Shown here: one piece after another, positions 37,138 through 45,707 of the stretch
Layout of the letters: every line of letters starts with the position of its first letter
Numbering within the stretch: the stretch's first letter is position 1
NCBI GenBank assembly: GCA_948524275.1
Contig: CAOSLI010000003.1
Location: forward strand, 62,001-126,000
Source: an uncultured Clostridia bacterium
GTDB lineage: Bacteria > Bacillota > Clostridia > TANB77 > CAG-508
Length of the DNA: 64,000 nucleotides
Direction: 5' to 3'
The notes under the pieces: model-generated
The model's input: only the letters and a program-made list of their open reading frames with translations
The model's database searches: none
Told to the model about the DNA's origin: nothing
Made by a program: the position numbers and the translations under genes

Positions 37138-37566
37138 ATGAAAAGGTATATAATATTATTAGGATGTGTAGTGGTTGTGATATCTTTACTACTCTCTATA
37201 TATGGCAGATATAAAACAAAAATGAGCGAAATATCGAATAATAATCTATATTATGAAGATATATATAATAAAGAAATTACAGCTGGAGACTTAGCAACTA
37301 TAGTAAATAATGCAATGGACAAGAATGACAGAAATGGTATATCAAAAGATGAATTTGGAATGTATACTGAAAATGACATGAATTCAATAAAAATAGACAT
37401 TAAATTTTTACAAAGTGATGAAGTATATTCTATTGAACCAATTTATAAAAATGACATATCTAAATTTGTAAGAATATACAATACTTCAAAATTTAAATGT
37501 ACAAAAATAGATTATCATAAAAAAACTAAATTTGTAAAATATTTATATTTTGAAGAACTAGTTTAA
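37138..37566 (+). CDS. Pilin-like paralogue with changed N-terminus
   Basis: 142-residue protein. The N-terminus MKRYIILLGCVVVVISLLLS is a hydrophobic anchor with a Cys at 10 and lacks the MENAxxAL start, but the body shows the same family layout: AGDLATIVNNAMDKNDRNG, a beta region, and KFKCTKIDYHKK, matching the Cys motif of its two neighbours. No strong Shine-Dalgarno sequence (GTAGGTAA). Possibly a remodelled minor pilin. Confidence 0.6.
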   Translation: MKRYIILLGCVVVVISLLLSIYGRYKTKMSEISNNNLYYEDIYNKEITAGDLATIVNNAMDKNDRNGISKDEFGMYTENDMNSIKIDIKFLQSDEVYSIEPIYKNDISKFVRIYNTSKFKCTKIDYHKKTKFVKYLYFEELV

Positions 37567-37637
37567 GTTATTAAGTTTAGTCGAACAAAAGACTATAAAG
37601 ATATATATTTATTTTTTAATATTCAAAGGAGGAAATT

Positions 37638-38102
37638 ATGGAAAATGCATCAAAGGCTCTAATTATAGCAGGAGCAATTTTAATTTCAATTATAATTATA
37701 GGATTAGGTGTTTATTTTGTAAACATGGCACAATCAGCAGGAAAGAAGGTTAACTTAAATTCACAAGCTGCTCAAGCACAAAATAGTCAATTTACAGCAT
37801 ATTTTGGAGATAAGGTACAGGCTTCTGAAGTTAAATCTCTTATGAGTTTAATTAGAACAAATAACATTACAGGAAAGACGGGAGATGAAACAAACTATAT
37901 ATGTGTTGTATATGGTGGAAAAGTAAGTACTCCATCTGATATATCAAGAACAGTTATACCAGGAAAAACATATAAAGTATGGGAACTAAATGATAATGCA
38001 TCAGATATTGATGTTAGTACACTTGCAAAAGATGCAGCTGAGCCAGCAGACGGATATTATACATCTGGATTTTTAAAGACAATTTCAGTAACTCAAAACT
38101 AA
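37638..38102 (+). CDS. Pilin-like MENAxxAL protein 3
   Basis: 154-residue protein with the N-terminus MENASKALIIAGAILISIII, nearly identical to protein 1 over 16 residues, followed by a small Gln/Ala/Ser-rich domain (NSQAAQAQNSQFTAYFGDKV) and a beta region with one Cys. Small, simple and Gly/Ser/Ala rich, it is the best candidate in the array for an abundant filament subunit. AAAGGAGG is the best ribosome binding site of the array. This role is inference. Confidence 0.65.
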   Translation: MENASKALIIAGAILISIIIIGLGVYFVNMAQSAGKKVNLNSQAAQAQNSQFTAYFGDKVQASEVKSLMSLIRTNNITGKTGDETNYICVVYGGKVSTPSDISRTVIPGKTYKVWELNDNASDIDVSTLAKDAAEPADGYYTSGFLKTISVTQN

Positions 38103-38127
38103 TTATAGAAGTAATAGGAGCAAATAA

Positions 38128-39000
38128 ATGGAGAATGCAGCAGATGCACTAAAAATGGCAGCAGCAGTCTTAATCTTTGTCATAGCTTTAGGAACAGCCA
38201 TGTTTGGATTTACTAAAGCTAGACAAGCTGCATCTGCCGTCATATCTAAGTCAGATAACACTAGATATTATGATTCAGAAAATCTTGATATACAAGACTC
38301 TAGAATTGTAGGAATAGAGACAGTTATCCCAACTTTATATTCGTATTTTAAAGAAGGGTATACTGTTCTATTTTACAAGGCTAATTGGAATAGGACTGAT
38401 ATGATTCCGTATAATATTAAGAAGATGACTTTATACTATACAGAATCATTGCAAGTAAACTTAAATAAATCAAGATTACAAAATGATGAGGATAGTAGTC
38501 ATACTGTATCATACAAGGAGGATGATACATCCTCACCTGTAGTATTACATAGAGGAATCTATGGATTAGATAGCGATGATGAATCTATAAGACGTGAGCC
38601 TTGGGTCAGTGATGATTTAGCTTATAAGAATTTTATATTGGCACTAATAAATAGAAGAATGACGCCACTGTATGAATTTTCTAGAGAAAAATTTTTTGGA
38701 TCTCCTAATAGAGATAGAAATGATAGTGGCACAAGAGATAATAAGTTGGGTATCAACTTTCAATATAATTTTAATGTGACTACTCCACTTGCAAATATGA
38801 CTAAAGCTCATTTTTTAGAGAGGTCTGGAATTTATAATGCTAATAGAATAAAAACTGGTGACTTAAATGATATCAATGACATAAGCGTTGATATGGATGT
38901 TTATGATTCTAGAATAGAATTTGAGGGAGACGTTTCTGTAGAAAATGGTACAGGAATACAAAAAAGAGTAATACAATATATATATTTAATAGATTTTTAA
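38128..39000 (+). CDS. Pilin-like MENAxxAL protein 4, long
   Basis: 290-residue protein. The N-terminus MENAADALKMAAAVLIFVIA belongs to the same start family, and the remainder is a large, Asp/Asn/Arg-rich domain (GIYGLDSDDESIRREPWVSDD) without Cys. The size suggests a tip or capping pilin. AATAGGAGC site; 26 bases after its neighbour. Immediately after it a perfect promoter begins, so the transcript of this group probably ends here. Confidence 0.62.
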   Translation: MENAADALKMAAAVLIFVIALGTAMFGFTKARQAASAVISKSDNTRYYDSENLDIQDSRIVGIETVIPTLYSYFKEGYTVLFYKANWNRTDMIPYNIKKMTLYYTESLQVNLNKSRLQNDEDSSHTVSYKEDDTSSPVVLHRGIYGLDSDDESIRREPWVSDDLAYKNFILALINRRMTPLYEFSREKFFGSPNRDRNDSGTRDNKLGINFQYNFNVTTPLANMTKAHFLERSGIYNANRIKTGDLNDINDISVDMDVYDSRIEFEGDVSVENGTGIQKRVIQYIYLIDF

Positions 39001-39008
39001 TGCGAAAT

Positions 39009-39037
39009 TTGACATAATATGAAAAATGTATTATAAT
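39009..39037 (+). promoter_or_regulatory. Perfect consensus sigma-A promoter
   Basis: TTGACA at 39009-39014, 17-base spacer, TATAAT at 39032-39037, both hexamers exact. It drives the gene at 39083 and suggests that gene is much more strongly expressed than the rest of the locus. Confidence 0.85.
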
Positions 39038-39082
39038 TAAAGATGTATATATTTATGAGATAAAAAAGAGGAGGATTGCTTT

Positions 39083-39604
39083 ATGGGTGATTCAGTAATG
39101 ACAGTAATTGCAATATTTTTATCAGCAGTATTGATGTTTGTATTTCCACTAATGTCAACAGCGGACAGAAGTGATGATATATCACAACAAGCGGTACAAA
39201 CTGCAACAACAGAATTTGTTGACAGTATTAGATCTACAGGAAAAATTACAATGGATAAATATGAATCTTTTTATGAGACTATTGCTGCAACAGGAAATTC
39301 ATTTGATGTTGAAATGAGAGTACAAGTTTTAGATGAAAACTCTAACAAAAAAACTACTCAAGTTGCATCAGCAAAAGTTGGTGAAAACTATTCATTTTCA
39401 GAATTCACAACTCAAATAACAGAGCAAATGAATAAAGAAGGAGCATATAAATTAAAAGAAGGAGATATAGTGTCTGTAACTGTAAGAAATACAAATAAAA
39501 CTATTTCTCAAATTTTAAAGAATTTTATGTATAAAGTTACTGGAAATGGAAACTATAATATTGCAGCACAACATTCAGGAATAGTAAATGTTAATGGTAG
39601 ATAA
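39083..39604 (+). CDS. Small exported protein at end of Tad-like locus
   Basis: 173-residue bitopic protein: hydrophobic N-terminus (TVIAIFLSAVLMFVFPLM, about 6-24) directly followed by a soluble domain with helix TATTEFVDSIRSTGKITMDKYESFYETIAATG and a beta region (FDVEMRVQVLDEN). The layout resembles TadE/F-type pseudopilins. A consensus promoter of its own and GAGGAGGA site point to high expression; possibly a major structural component. I cannot name the family with certainty. Confidence 0.6.
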   Translation: MGDSVMTVIAIFLSAVLMFVFPLMSTADRSDDISQQAVQTATTEFVDSIRSTGKITMDKYESFYETIAATGNSFDVEMRVQVLDENSNKKTTQVASAKVGENYSFSEFTTQITEQMNKEGAYKLKEGDIVSVTVRNTNKTISQILKNFMYKVTGNGNYNIAAQHSGIVNVNGR

Positions 39605-39705
39605 AAATTTCTAACTTAATAAAAATAAAAAATGGATATCATAATGAAATTACTTGTTCAGTGGTTTCTCATATGATATCTATTTATATATATTTACTAT
39701 TTATA

Positions 39706-40285
39706 TTATAATTTCTTGATTTCTTCTTTAGTTAGTCCTGTAATTTCTACAATTGAATCAATGTCTATATTTTTACTTTTCATTTTCTTTGCAATTTGTA
39801 GATTTCTTTTCATTGTACCTTGTTGAATGCCTTGTTCTATGCCTTTTCTAATTCCTGTTGATTCAATATTGTTCATATCCAATATATATTTTTCTCTTAG
39901 GTCTGCCAAATATTGCTCGTATTCATCATTACTTATGTCTTCTAATACTTTTTGTGCTTGCTTTATGTCTTCATCTACCATTTCCATATTGATATCCTCC
40001 GAACCTATAATATATTTTACCCAAGTATCTGTCTTGCTATTCTTAGCATACTTTTCTACCTTGCTCATTTCTATTATATATAATTCTATTATATCTGTCA
40101 AGACGATTTTTCGATAGTCCTTTTCTCGTAAATTCCATTTTGTCATATATTTTGGTATCTCTTTTAGCTTTTCTAATTCAAAATCTATGAATTGCATTTA
40201 ATAAGCCTTTGGTTATATCTTCATTACCAGTAAAACCAAATACTCTTTTAAAAGTGTAATCATTTTTTAGTTTTAATAACGCTAT
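39706..40285 (-). pseudogene. Rpn/PD-(D/E)XK transposase-family nuclease relic
   Basis: Remains of a recombination-promoting nuclease of the Rpn family. The start (reading left from 40285) encodes ALLKLKNDYTFKRVFGFTGNEDITKGLLNAI, the classic N-terminus, behind AAAGGAG but with ATA where ATG is expected. The conserved catalytic middle is missing. The C-terminal part lies in another frame (39706-40197), with KDYRKIVLTDIIELYIIEM, the repetitive GIRKGIEQGIQQG and the family tail NIDIDSIVEITGLTKEEIKKL. Internal deletion plus frame change; no CGG is at the joint, so this is decay, not the recoding seen elsewhere. Confidence 0.8.
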
Positions 40286-40514
40286 AAAATCAACTCCTTT
40301 GCTATGTATTAATTTTTTTTATTTTAGGGAAAAGCTCTAGGCAGAATGCCTAATTGAATTTTAGTAAATATATATAATTGAACATATAATACCATATATT
40401 ACCTAGTATTGCAATATTTTTGTAAAATATAATTTTGAATTTCGAACTTAATAAAAACAAAAAAAATGGATATTATAAAGGTATCTATTTTAGTAAATTT
40501 AAAGGAGAAATTTA

Positions 40515-41576
40515 ATGAAAAGTCTAAAAGCAAATGTAAATAAAAAGATAATTTGGATTGTAACCCTATTTTTGTTTATAAATTATACATGGGTTGTAAG
40601 CTACACGAGTGAAACGTATGCAAGAAATGTAAACAGTAGTATAACTAGGAGAGTTAATGTAATAGGCAGAACTATAGGACTTAAGCTATACACTGATGGA
40701 ATATTAGTGGCAGGAATGTCAGAAGTTGATGGGGCAGATGGCAACAAATATAAACCATATCAAAACTCAGGTATAAGAGAAGGAGATATGATAAAATTAG
40801 TAAATGGGAAAGAAGTAGCTAACACAAATGAACTAATTGATATAATAAACAAGAGTAATGGAGAATCTATGTCTATTAGATATCAAAGAGAATCAGAAGA
40901 AACATATACAACAATTACTCCAATTAAGGCCTTAGATGGCACATATATGATAGGATTGTGGGTAAGAGATGCAGCAGCAGGAATTGGAACATTAACATAT
41001 TATGAAGAAGCAACTAAAACATTTGCAGCATTAGGTCATGGAATAAATGACGTTGATACAAATAAACTCCTTAATATTTCAAATGGTGAGCTAGTCACAA
41101 GTCAAATTGTATCAATTGTTAAAGGAGAAAAGGGCAGACCAGGAGAAATAAGAGGAACAATAGATAGATGTATAAATATAGGAAATATTGAAGTAAATTC
41201 AGATATAGGTATATATGGCAAAGCTACTAATTTGGAATATATAAATAAAGTTAAAAAAGATGAATATCCAGTTGCAGCAAGAAATCAAATTAAAGAAGGA
41301 AAGGCAAAAATAATATGTCAACTCGAAAATAAAGATAAAACTGAAGAATTTGAAATAGAGATAAAGAAAATAAGTAGGATGAATTATAAAGATAATAAAA
41401 GCATGCTTATAAAAGTAACAGACCAGAATTTAATAAATAAAACAGGTGGAATAATTCCCGGTATGAGTGGAACTCCAATCCTGCAAGATGGAAAATTTAT
41501 AGGAGCAATAACAAATGTACTTTTAAATGACCCAACACAAGGATATGCAATATTTGCAGATATGATGATGCAATAA
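40515..41576 (+). CDS. spoIVB: SpoIVB peptidase (S55 family)
   Basis: Forespore-secreted serine peptidase that signals to the SpoIVFA/SpoIVFB complex so that pro-sigma-K is processed. A signal anchor is near 15-33; a PDZ domain at about 85-150 (SGIREGDMIKLVNGKEV); the S55 domain at about 155-353 with ALGHGIND (catalytic His) and the catalytic Ser in GGIIPGMSGTPILQDGKFIGA. The 353-residue length is slightly shorter than in Bacillus. AAAGGAG site. The proposed partners are at 21484-23166. Confidence 0.92.
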   Translation: MKSLKANVNKKIIWIVTLFLFINYTWVVSYTSETYARNVNSSITRRVNVIGRTIGLKLYTDGILVAGMSEVDGADGNKYKPYQNSGIREGDMIKLVNGKEVANTNELIDIINKSNGESMSIRYQRESEETYTTITPIKALDGTYMIGLWVRDAAAGIGTLTYYEEATKTFAALGHGINDVDTNKLLNISNGELVTSQIVSIVKGEKGRPGEIRGTIDRCINIGNIEVNSDIGIYGKATNLEYINKVKKDEYPVAARNQIKEGKAKIICQLENKDKTEEFEIEIKKISRMNYKDNKSMLIKVTDQNLINKTGGIIPGMSGTPILQDGKFIGAITNVLLNDPTQGYAIFADMMMQ

Positions 41577-41591
41577 AATTAAAGTAAAGTA

Positions 41592-41620
41592 TTGATGTAT
41601 TTTCCTTTATCATATATAAT
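41592..41620 (+). promoter_or_regulatory. Promoter for transglutaminase-like gene
   Basis: TTGATG at 41592-41597, 17-base spacer, TATAAT at 41615-41620. Confidence 0.65.
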
Positions 41621-41638
41621 AATCAAAGTGGAGGAAGT

Positions 41639-42730
41639 ATGAAAAGAGAGAAAGGAATATCACTAATCAATATAATACTTGTTATATGTATTATGATATG
41701 TTTATTTATACTTGTTTGGATATTTAATAATAATGGACAGGTAGAAAATTCATATAAAGATATGTCTGAAATTGCTAGCAGCAATTCAACAGGATTAATT
41801 TCTACGAACAAAAATAGCTTCAATATTAATGACAATGTTACATTAAGTAATTCAATCCTTGGAGATTTTGATGTCTACAATAAAGAAAGTAATAATGTCG
41901 GAAGAAGATATTATTATAGACAGTTAAATTCTACTGGAAAAAGTATGTATGATACTATAGTTAATAATATATACAAATTTATTGATGGTTATGGAACGAT
42001 GGAGTTTTCCATAAATGACAGTACTGCTGGGAGTAATTTTCAGACAGTTTGGGATGCAATATCTTTAGATAGGCCAGATATATTTTGGGTAGATACGCAA
42101 AAAGTCTCATTGGTAACTACAACAACAACTTTTTGGGGAAAGACGAAATATAAATACACATTAGAACCTAAAGATGGAGGTAGTTATTTTATAGACTATT
42201 TTAATACAAGTAGTGAAGTAAGAGCAGCAAAACTAGTGCTAGAGCAAATTACAAAAAATATAATAGAAAGTGCTAATGGAAGTATGGCTGAAAAAATTAA
42301 ATATGTACATGATGAACTTGTAAATAGAATCTCATATAATCAAGAAAGTTATGTTAATAACTCTAATATATATGGAGCTTTAGTTGAAAATAAATGCGTG
42401 TGTGAGGGGTATGCAGAGGCTTTTAAGTATATATTAGACAAAATGGATATTCCATGTGTGACAATTTATGGAACCGGAATAGATAATAAAGGTGGTTCAG
42501 AAGCACATGCTTGGAACTATGTTAAGATGGATAATGGCAGTTGGTATGCTGTAGACGTTACATGGGATGACCCAATAATAATTGGAAACGGAAGACTTAC
42601 AGATAAAAGTAGATATAAACATTTCCTAAAGGGAAGTGATAGTTTTCTACCTACGCATATAGAGGATGGAGATGTTTCTAAAACTGGTCAGACATTTAGT
42701 TATCCGACTTTATCAAAAACAGATTATTAA
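41639..42730 (+). CDS. Membrane-anchored transglutaminase-like protein
   Basis: 363-residue exported protein: hydrophobic anchor at about 10-28 (IILVICIMICLFILVWIF), a variable domain, and a transglutaminase-core domain in the C-terminal half. The catalytic triad is visible as Cys in CVCEGYAEAFKYIL, His in EAHAWNYVKM and Asp in WYAVDVTWDDP. Such clostridial proteins may act as cysteine proteases or crosslinkers at the cell surface; substrate unknown. GGAGGAAG site; convergent with murC across a shared terminator. Confidence 0.85.
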   Translation: MKREKGISLINIILVICIMICLFILVWIFNNNGQVENSYKDMSEIASSNSTGLISTNKNSFNINDNVTLSNSILGDFDVYNKESNNVGRRYYYRQLNSTGKSMYDTIVNNIYKFIDGYGTMEFSINDSTAGSNFQTVWDAISLDRPDIFWVDTQKVSLVTTTTTFWGKTKYKYTLEPKDGGSYFIDYFNTSSEVRAAKLVLEQITKNIIESANGSMAEKIKYVHDELVNRISYNQESYVNNSNIYGALVENKCVCEGYAEAFKYILDKMDIPCVTIYGTGIDNKGGSEAHAWNYVKMDNGSWYAVDVTWDDPIIIGNGRLTDKSRYKHFLKGSDSFLPTHIEDGDVSKTGQTFSYPTLSKTDY

Positions 42731-42757
42731 AAAATCAACCAATAGGTTGATTTTTTA
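42731..42757. terminator. Bidirectional terminator
   Basis: AAAATCAACC / GGTTGATTTT with loop AATA, A-run and T-run on both sides, between convergent genes. Confidence 0.9.
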
Positions 42758-42761
42758 TACA

Positions 42762-44153
42762 TTAGTTTTGCGCTAGCTTATGTGCAATTTTAGTAACAGT
42801 GCCAGCACCTTGAGTAAGTACAATATCATCTTCTTTAACATTTCTAGTTAAGAATTCAGCAATATCATCAAAATCAGAGATATAGTATGCCTTTCTGCCA
42901 AGAGAATCTATTTTATCTACAATATCTTTGCCAGTAACTTCGTGGTTATCTTGCTCGCGAGCAGCATAGATATCAGTAACAATAATATTATCAAAATTCA
43001 TTAATACGTCTGCAAACTCATTTAATAAGAGTTTGGTTCTGCTATATGTATGAGGTTGAAATACAATCCATGAATGATTATATTGCTTTTTTTTCATAGC
43101 CTCATATACTGCTTTAATTTCAGTAGGATGATGACCATAATCATCATATATTTTAGCTCCATTCAATTTTCCTACAAATTCAAATCTTCTTTCAGCGCCT
43201 TTAAATTTCTTTAAAGCATTTTTTATATCATTTTTATCAATACCAAATTCATCACATAAAGCAATACAAGCTAAAGCATTTAAAACATTGTGTTTACCAG
43301 GAATAGAAAGTTTCATTGTTTTATAGAATGAATTATTGTGATAAACGTCAAATGAAGGATAACCATTATCGTCAAAGATTATATTTTTAGCAACAAAATT
43401 AGCATTAGAGTTTTTTATACCATATGTAATTCCCTTAGCTTTTGTATTTTGTGATAAATGAAGACAATTCTCATCATCATAATTATAAACAAGTATTCCA
43501 TCATCAGGTAAAAGTTTAACATAGTCTACAAACGCATTTTTAATATGATCTAAATCTTTATAATAATCTAAGTGGTCATTATCTATGTTTAATATTATTT
43601 CAGCCTTAGGAGAGAACTTTAAGAAACTTTCTGCGTATTCACAAGCCTCTAATATAAAGAATTCACTTCTACCAACTCTGTAATTTCCATCTATGGCATC
43701 TAAGTCAGCTCCAATTTGGATAGTTGGATCTTGATTAGCTTCTAGAAAACACATCGAAACCATAGAAGAAGTTGTAGTTTTTCCATGTGTACCAGAAATA
43801 CAGATAGTATTTCTAAAAGCACGAGTAATAGCACCTAAAAAATCCTTTCTTTCAACTGTAGGAATTCCTAAGTCAGTAGCTCTATTAAGTTCAACATCAT
43901 CTGGTGAAATGGCTGCAGTATAAACAACTAAGTCAAAATTACTTATAAGCTCTGGATTGTGACCTATTGTAACAGGTATGCCATTTTCAATTAGTTTATC
44001 AGTTGCATCAGAACGAGAAACATCTGATCCACTTACAGAAAATCCCCAATGTTTAAGAAGTTCTGCAATACCACTCATGCTTACTCCGCCAATACCAATC
44101 ATGTATATATTCTTATAATTCTTTAATTCTTGTAAATTTGCCAAAATAGTCAT
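42762..44153 (-). CDS. murC: UDP-N-acetylmuramate--L-alanine ligase
   Basis: Cytoplasmic ATP-dependent ligase that adds L-Ala to UDP-MurNAc, the first peptide step of peptidoglycan synthesis. The N-terminal domain has IGIGGVSMSGIAELL; the P-loop is ISGTHGKTTTSSMV; the central domain has NIDNDHLDYY; the C-terminal domain begins GAERRFEFVG and contains DDYGHHPTEIKA, specific for MurC. The length of 463 is normal. Monocistronic, starting ATG 44153 behind AGGAGATGA. Confidence 0.96.
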   Translation of the reverse strand: MTILANLQELKNYKNIYMIGIGGVSMSGIAELLKHWGFSVSGSDVSRSDATDKLIENGIPVTIGHNPELISNFDLVVYTAAISPDDVELNRATDLGIPTVERKDFLGAITRAFRNTICISGTHGKTTTSSMVSMCFLEANQDPTIQIGADLDAIDGNYRVGRSEFFILEACEYAESFLKFSPKAEIILNIDNDHLDYYKDLDHIKNAFVDYVKLLPDDGILVYNYDDENCLHLSQNTKAKGITYGIKNSNANFVAKNIIFDDNGYPSFDVYHNNSFYKTMKLSIPGKHNVLNALACIALCDEFGIDKNDIKNALKKFKGAERRFEFVGKLNGAKIYDDYGHHPTEIKAVYEAMKKKQYNHSWIVFQPHTYSRTKLLLNEFADVLMNFDNIIVTDIYAAREQDNHEVTGKDIVDKIDSLGRKAYYISDFDDIAEFLTRNVKEDDIVLTQGAGTVTKIAHKLAQN

Positions 44154-44380
44154 CTCCTATTCTTGTATTAAAAGTTTCATACATTTACTTTTTACATAAT
44201 ATGCGAATACATTATAATACAGAACAATAAAAAAAACAAGGTTTATTTGAAGTAAAAAAACAAAATTTGTCAAAAATTAAAAAATATTGAAAATTAAGAA
44301 GGAAAAATTGAAAAAGTCGCGAATAAAATAATAGTACATAAAGTACTAAAAAAGAAAACTTTGGAAGGAGAACATTAAAA

Positions 44381-44677
44381 ATGGAAATCACAGATGTAAG
44401 ATTAAGAAAAGTAAATTCAGAGAACAGATTAAAAGCTGTTGCCTCTGTAACATTCGATAATGAATTCGTAGTTCACGAAATCAAAGTTATCGAAAATCCT
44501 GAAGGAGTATTATTTATTGCTATGCCTAGCAAAAAAATCAAAAGTACAGGAGAGCATAAAGACATTGCTCACCCAATAAACCCTGCTACTAGAGAGAAAA
44601 TACAAAATGCTATATTAGAAGTATACAATAATACACCAGAACCAGAAGCTAAAGAAGAACCAGCTTCAGAAGAATAA
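44381..44677 (+). CDS. spoVG: Septation protein SpoVG
   Basis: RNA/DNA-binding regulator of about 98 residues, involved in septation and gene control. The sequence follows the family closely: MEITDVRLRKVNSENRLKAV, FVVHEIKVIE, LFIAMPSKK, AHPINPATREKIQNAI, then an acidic tail. GGAAGGAG site. It has a terminator immediately downstream; about 220 bases of AT-rich DNA separate it from the divergent murC, with no clear extra gene. Confidence 0.96.
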   Translation: MEITDVRLRKVNSENRLKAVASVTFDNEFVVHEIKVIENPEGVLFIAMPSKKIKSTGEHKDIAHPINPATREKIQNAILEVYNNTPEPEAKEEPASEE

Positions 44678-44691
44678 TAAATGAAAATTAA

Positions 44692-44727
44692 AAGACCAAG
44701 TGGAACTATCTATTTGGTCTTATTTTT
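44692..44727 (+). terminator. Terminator after spoVG
   Basis: AAGACCAA / TTGGTCTT stem (44692-44699, 44714-44721), followed by ATTTTTAA. Confidence 0.85.
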
Positions 44728-44757
44728 AACTTTTAGGGAAAAATAATTAAAAAACAA

Positions 44758-44786
44758 TTGACATTTGCAAACAAACGTTTTATAAT
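44758..44786 (+). promoter_or_regulatory. dinD promoter with SOS-like LexA box
   Basis: TTGACA at 44758-44763, 17-base spacer, TATAAT at 44781-44786, both perfect. Overlapping the spacer, CAAACAAACGTTTT (44768-44781) matches 12 of 14 positions of the Gram-positive LexA box pattern CGAACRNRYGTTYG, in the usual repressing position. Confidence 0.7.
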
Positions 44787-44812
44787 ATCGTCAGAATAAA
44801 AAAGAAAAGGAG

Positions 44813-45647
44813 ATGATGTTATTGAATGAAATAAATAAGAATAATAAATCTTTTGAAGATATTAAACATATTGATGAAAATGGTATTGAATTTTGGTATG
44901 CGAGAGAATTGCAAGTCATTTTGGAGTATAAAGAATGGAGAAAATTTAATGGAGTAATACAAAAAGCAAAGAATAGCTGTGATAACAGTAATGTAAATGT
45001 TTTAGACCATTTTGTCGAAGTCGCCAAAATGGTTGAAATCGGCTCAGGAGCTCATAGAGAACAAATTGATTACGAATTAAGTCGTTATGCTTGTTATTTA
45101 ATAGCACAAAATGGAGATAGTAGAAAAAAGGTAATTAGCCTTGCTCAAACATACTTCGCAGTTCAAACTAGAAAACAAGAAATTAGTGAAAAAGAATATA
45201 GTATGTTAACAGAAGATGAAAAAAGATTTTATCAAAGAGATTTAGCGAGAAAAGGAAATTATTCACTTAATCAAACAGCTAAAAAAGCAGGAGTAAAGAA
45301 TTTTGATAGATTTCATAATAGTGGATATAAAGGACTATATAACGGAGAAACAGCTAATGATATTGCAAAAAGAAAAGGATTAAGATGTAGAGAAGATATT
45401 CTAGATAATATGGGGAGTGAAGAACTTGCAGCTAATCTATTTCGCATTACTTAGACCGAATCAAGATTAAAAAGAGATGGGGTTAATACTGAAAAGAAGG
45501 CTTGTGATACTCATAATAAAATTGGAAAAATAGTTAGAAAAGCAATTAAAGAAGCAGGACGGAACTATGCCAGAAGATTTGCATACACCACAAAAGAGTC
45601 TAAAGCAACTAGAAAAAGAATATAAAATAAGATTGAAAAATAAATAA
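44813..45647 (+). CDS. dinD: DinD-family DNA damage-inducible protein with amber codon and CGG shift
   Basis: DinD homologue; in E. coli DinD is SOS-induced and inhibits RecA-mediated strand exchange. Its BRO-N/KilA-N-like start FWYARELQVILEYKEWRKF and YELSRYACYLIAQNGDSRK are typical. Codon 214 is TAG in LFRIT*TES, where relatives have Gln. After it, the same frame continues to GKIVRKAIKEAG, then CGG; skipping the C restores GGTMPEDLHTPQKSLKQLEKE and a stop at 45647 (277 codons). Two lesions in one gene may mean decay, or read-through plus recoding. An SOS-like promoter precedes it. Confidence 0.75.
45452..45454 (+). other. In-frame TAG in dinD
   Basis: TAG at the position where DinD relatives have Gln (RITQTES). 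One C-to-T change from CAG would explain it. The downstream frame remains coding for 35 codons to the CGG site. Confidence 0.75.
45560..45562 (+). other. CGG +1 shift site in dinD
   Basis: Context GGA CGG AAC. Skipping C gives GGA ACT ATG CCA, restoring the family motif GGTMPEDL. Confidence 0.85.
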
Positions 45648-45659
45648 AAGGCATAATTA

Positions 45660-45700
45660 AGGACATGCATTCTTTATATACAACTAAAATTGCATGTCCT
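45660..45700. terminator. Inverted repeat between convergent genes
   Basis: AGGACATGCA / TGCATGTCCT (45660-45669, 45691-45700), 21-base loop, between dinD and the thioesterase. The T-run is weak, so termination is only likely. Confidence 0.55.
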
Positions 45701-45707
45701 CTAAAAT

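Noticed and set aside
39827..40117. Plus-strand ORF over the Rpn relic
   Set aside because: Hydrophobic antisense translation of a recognisable relic; no ribosome binding site.
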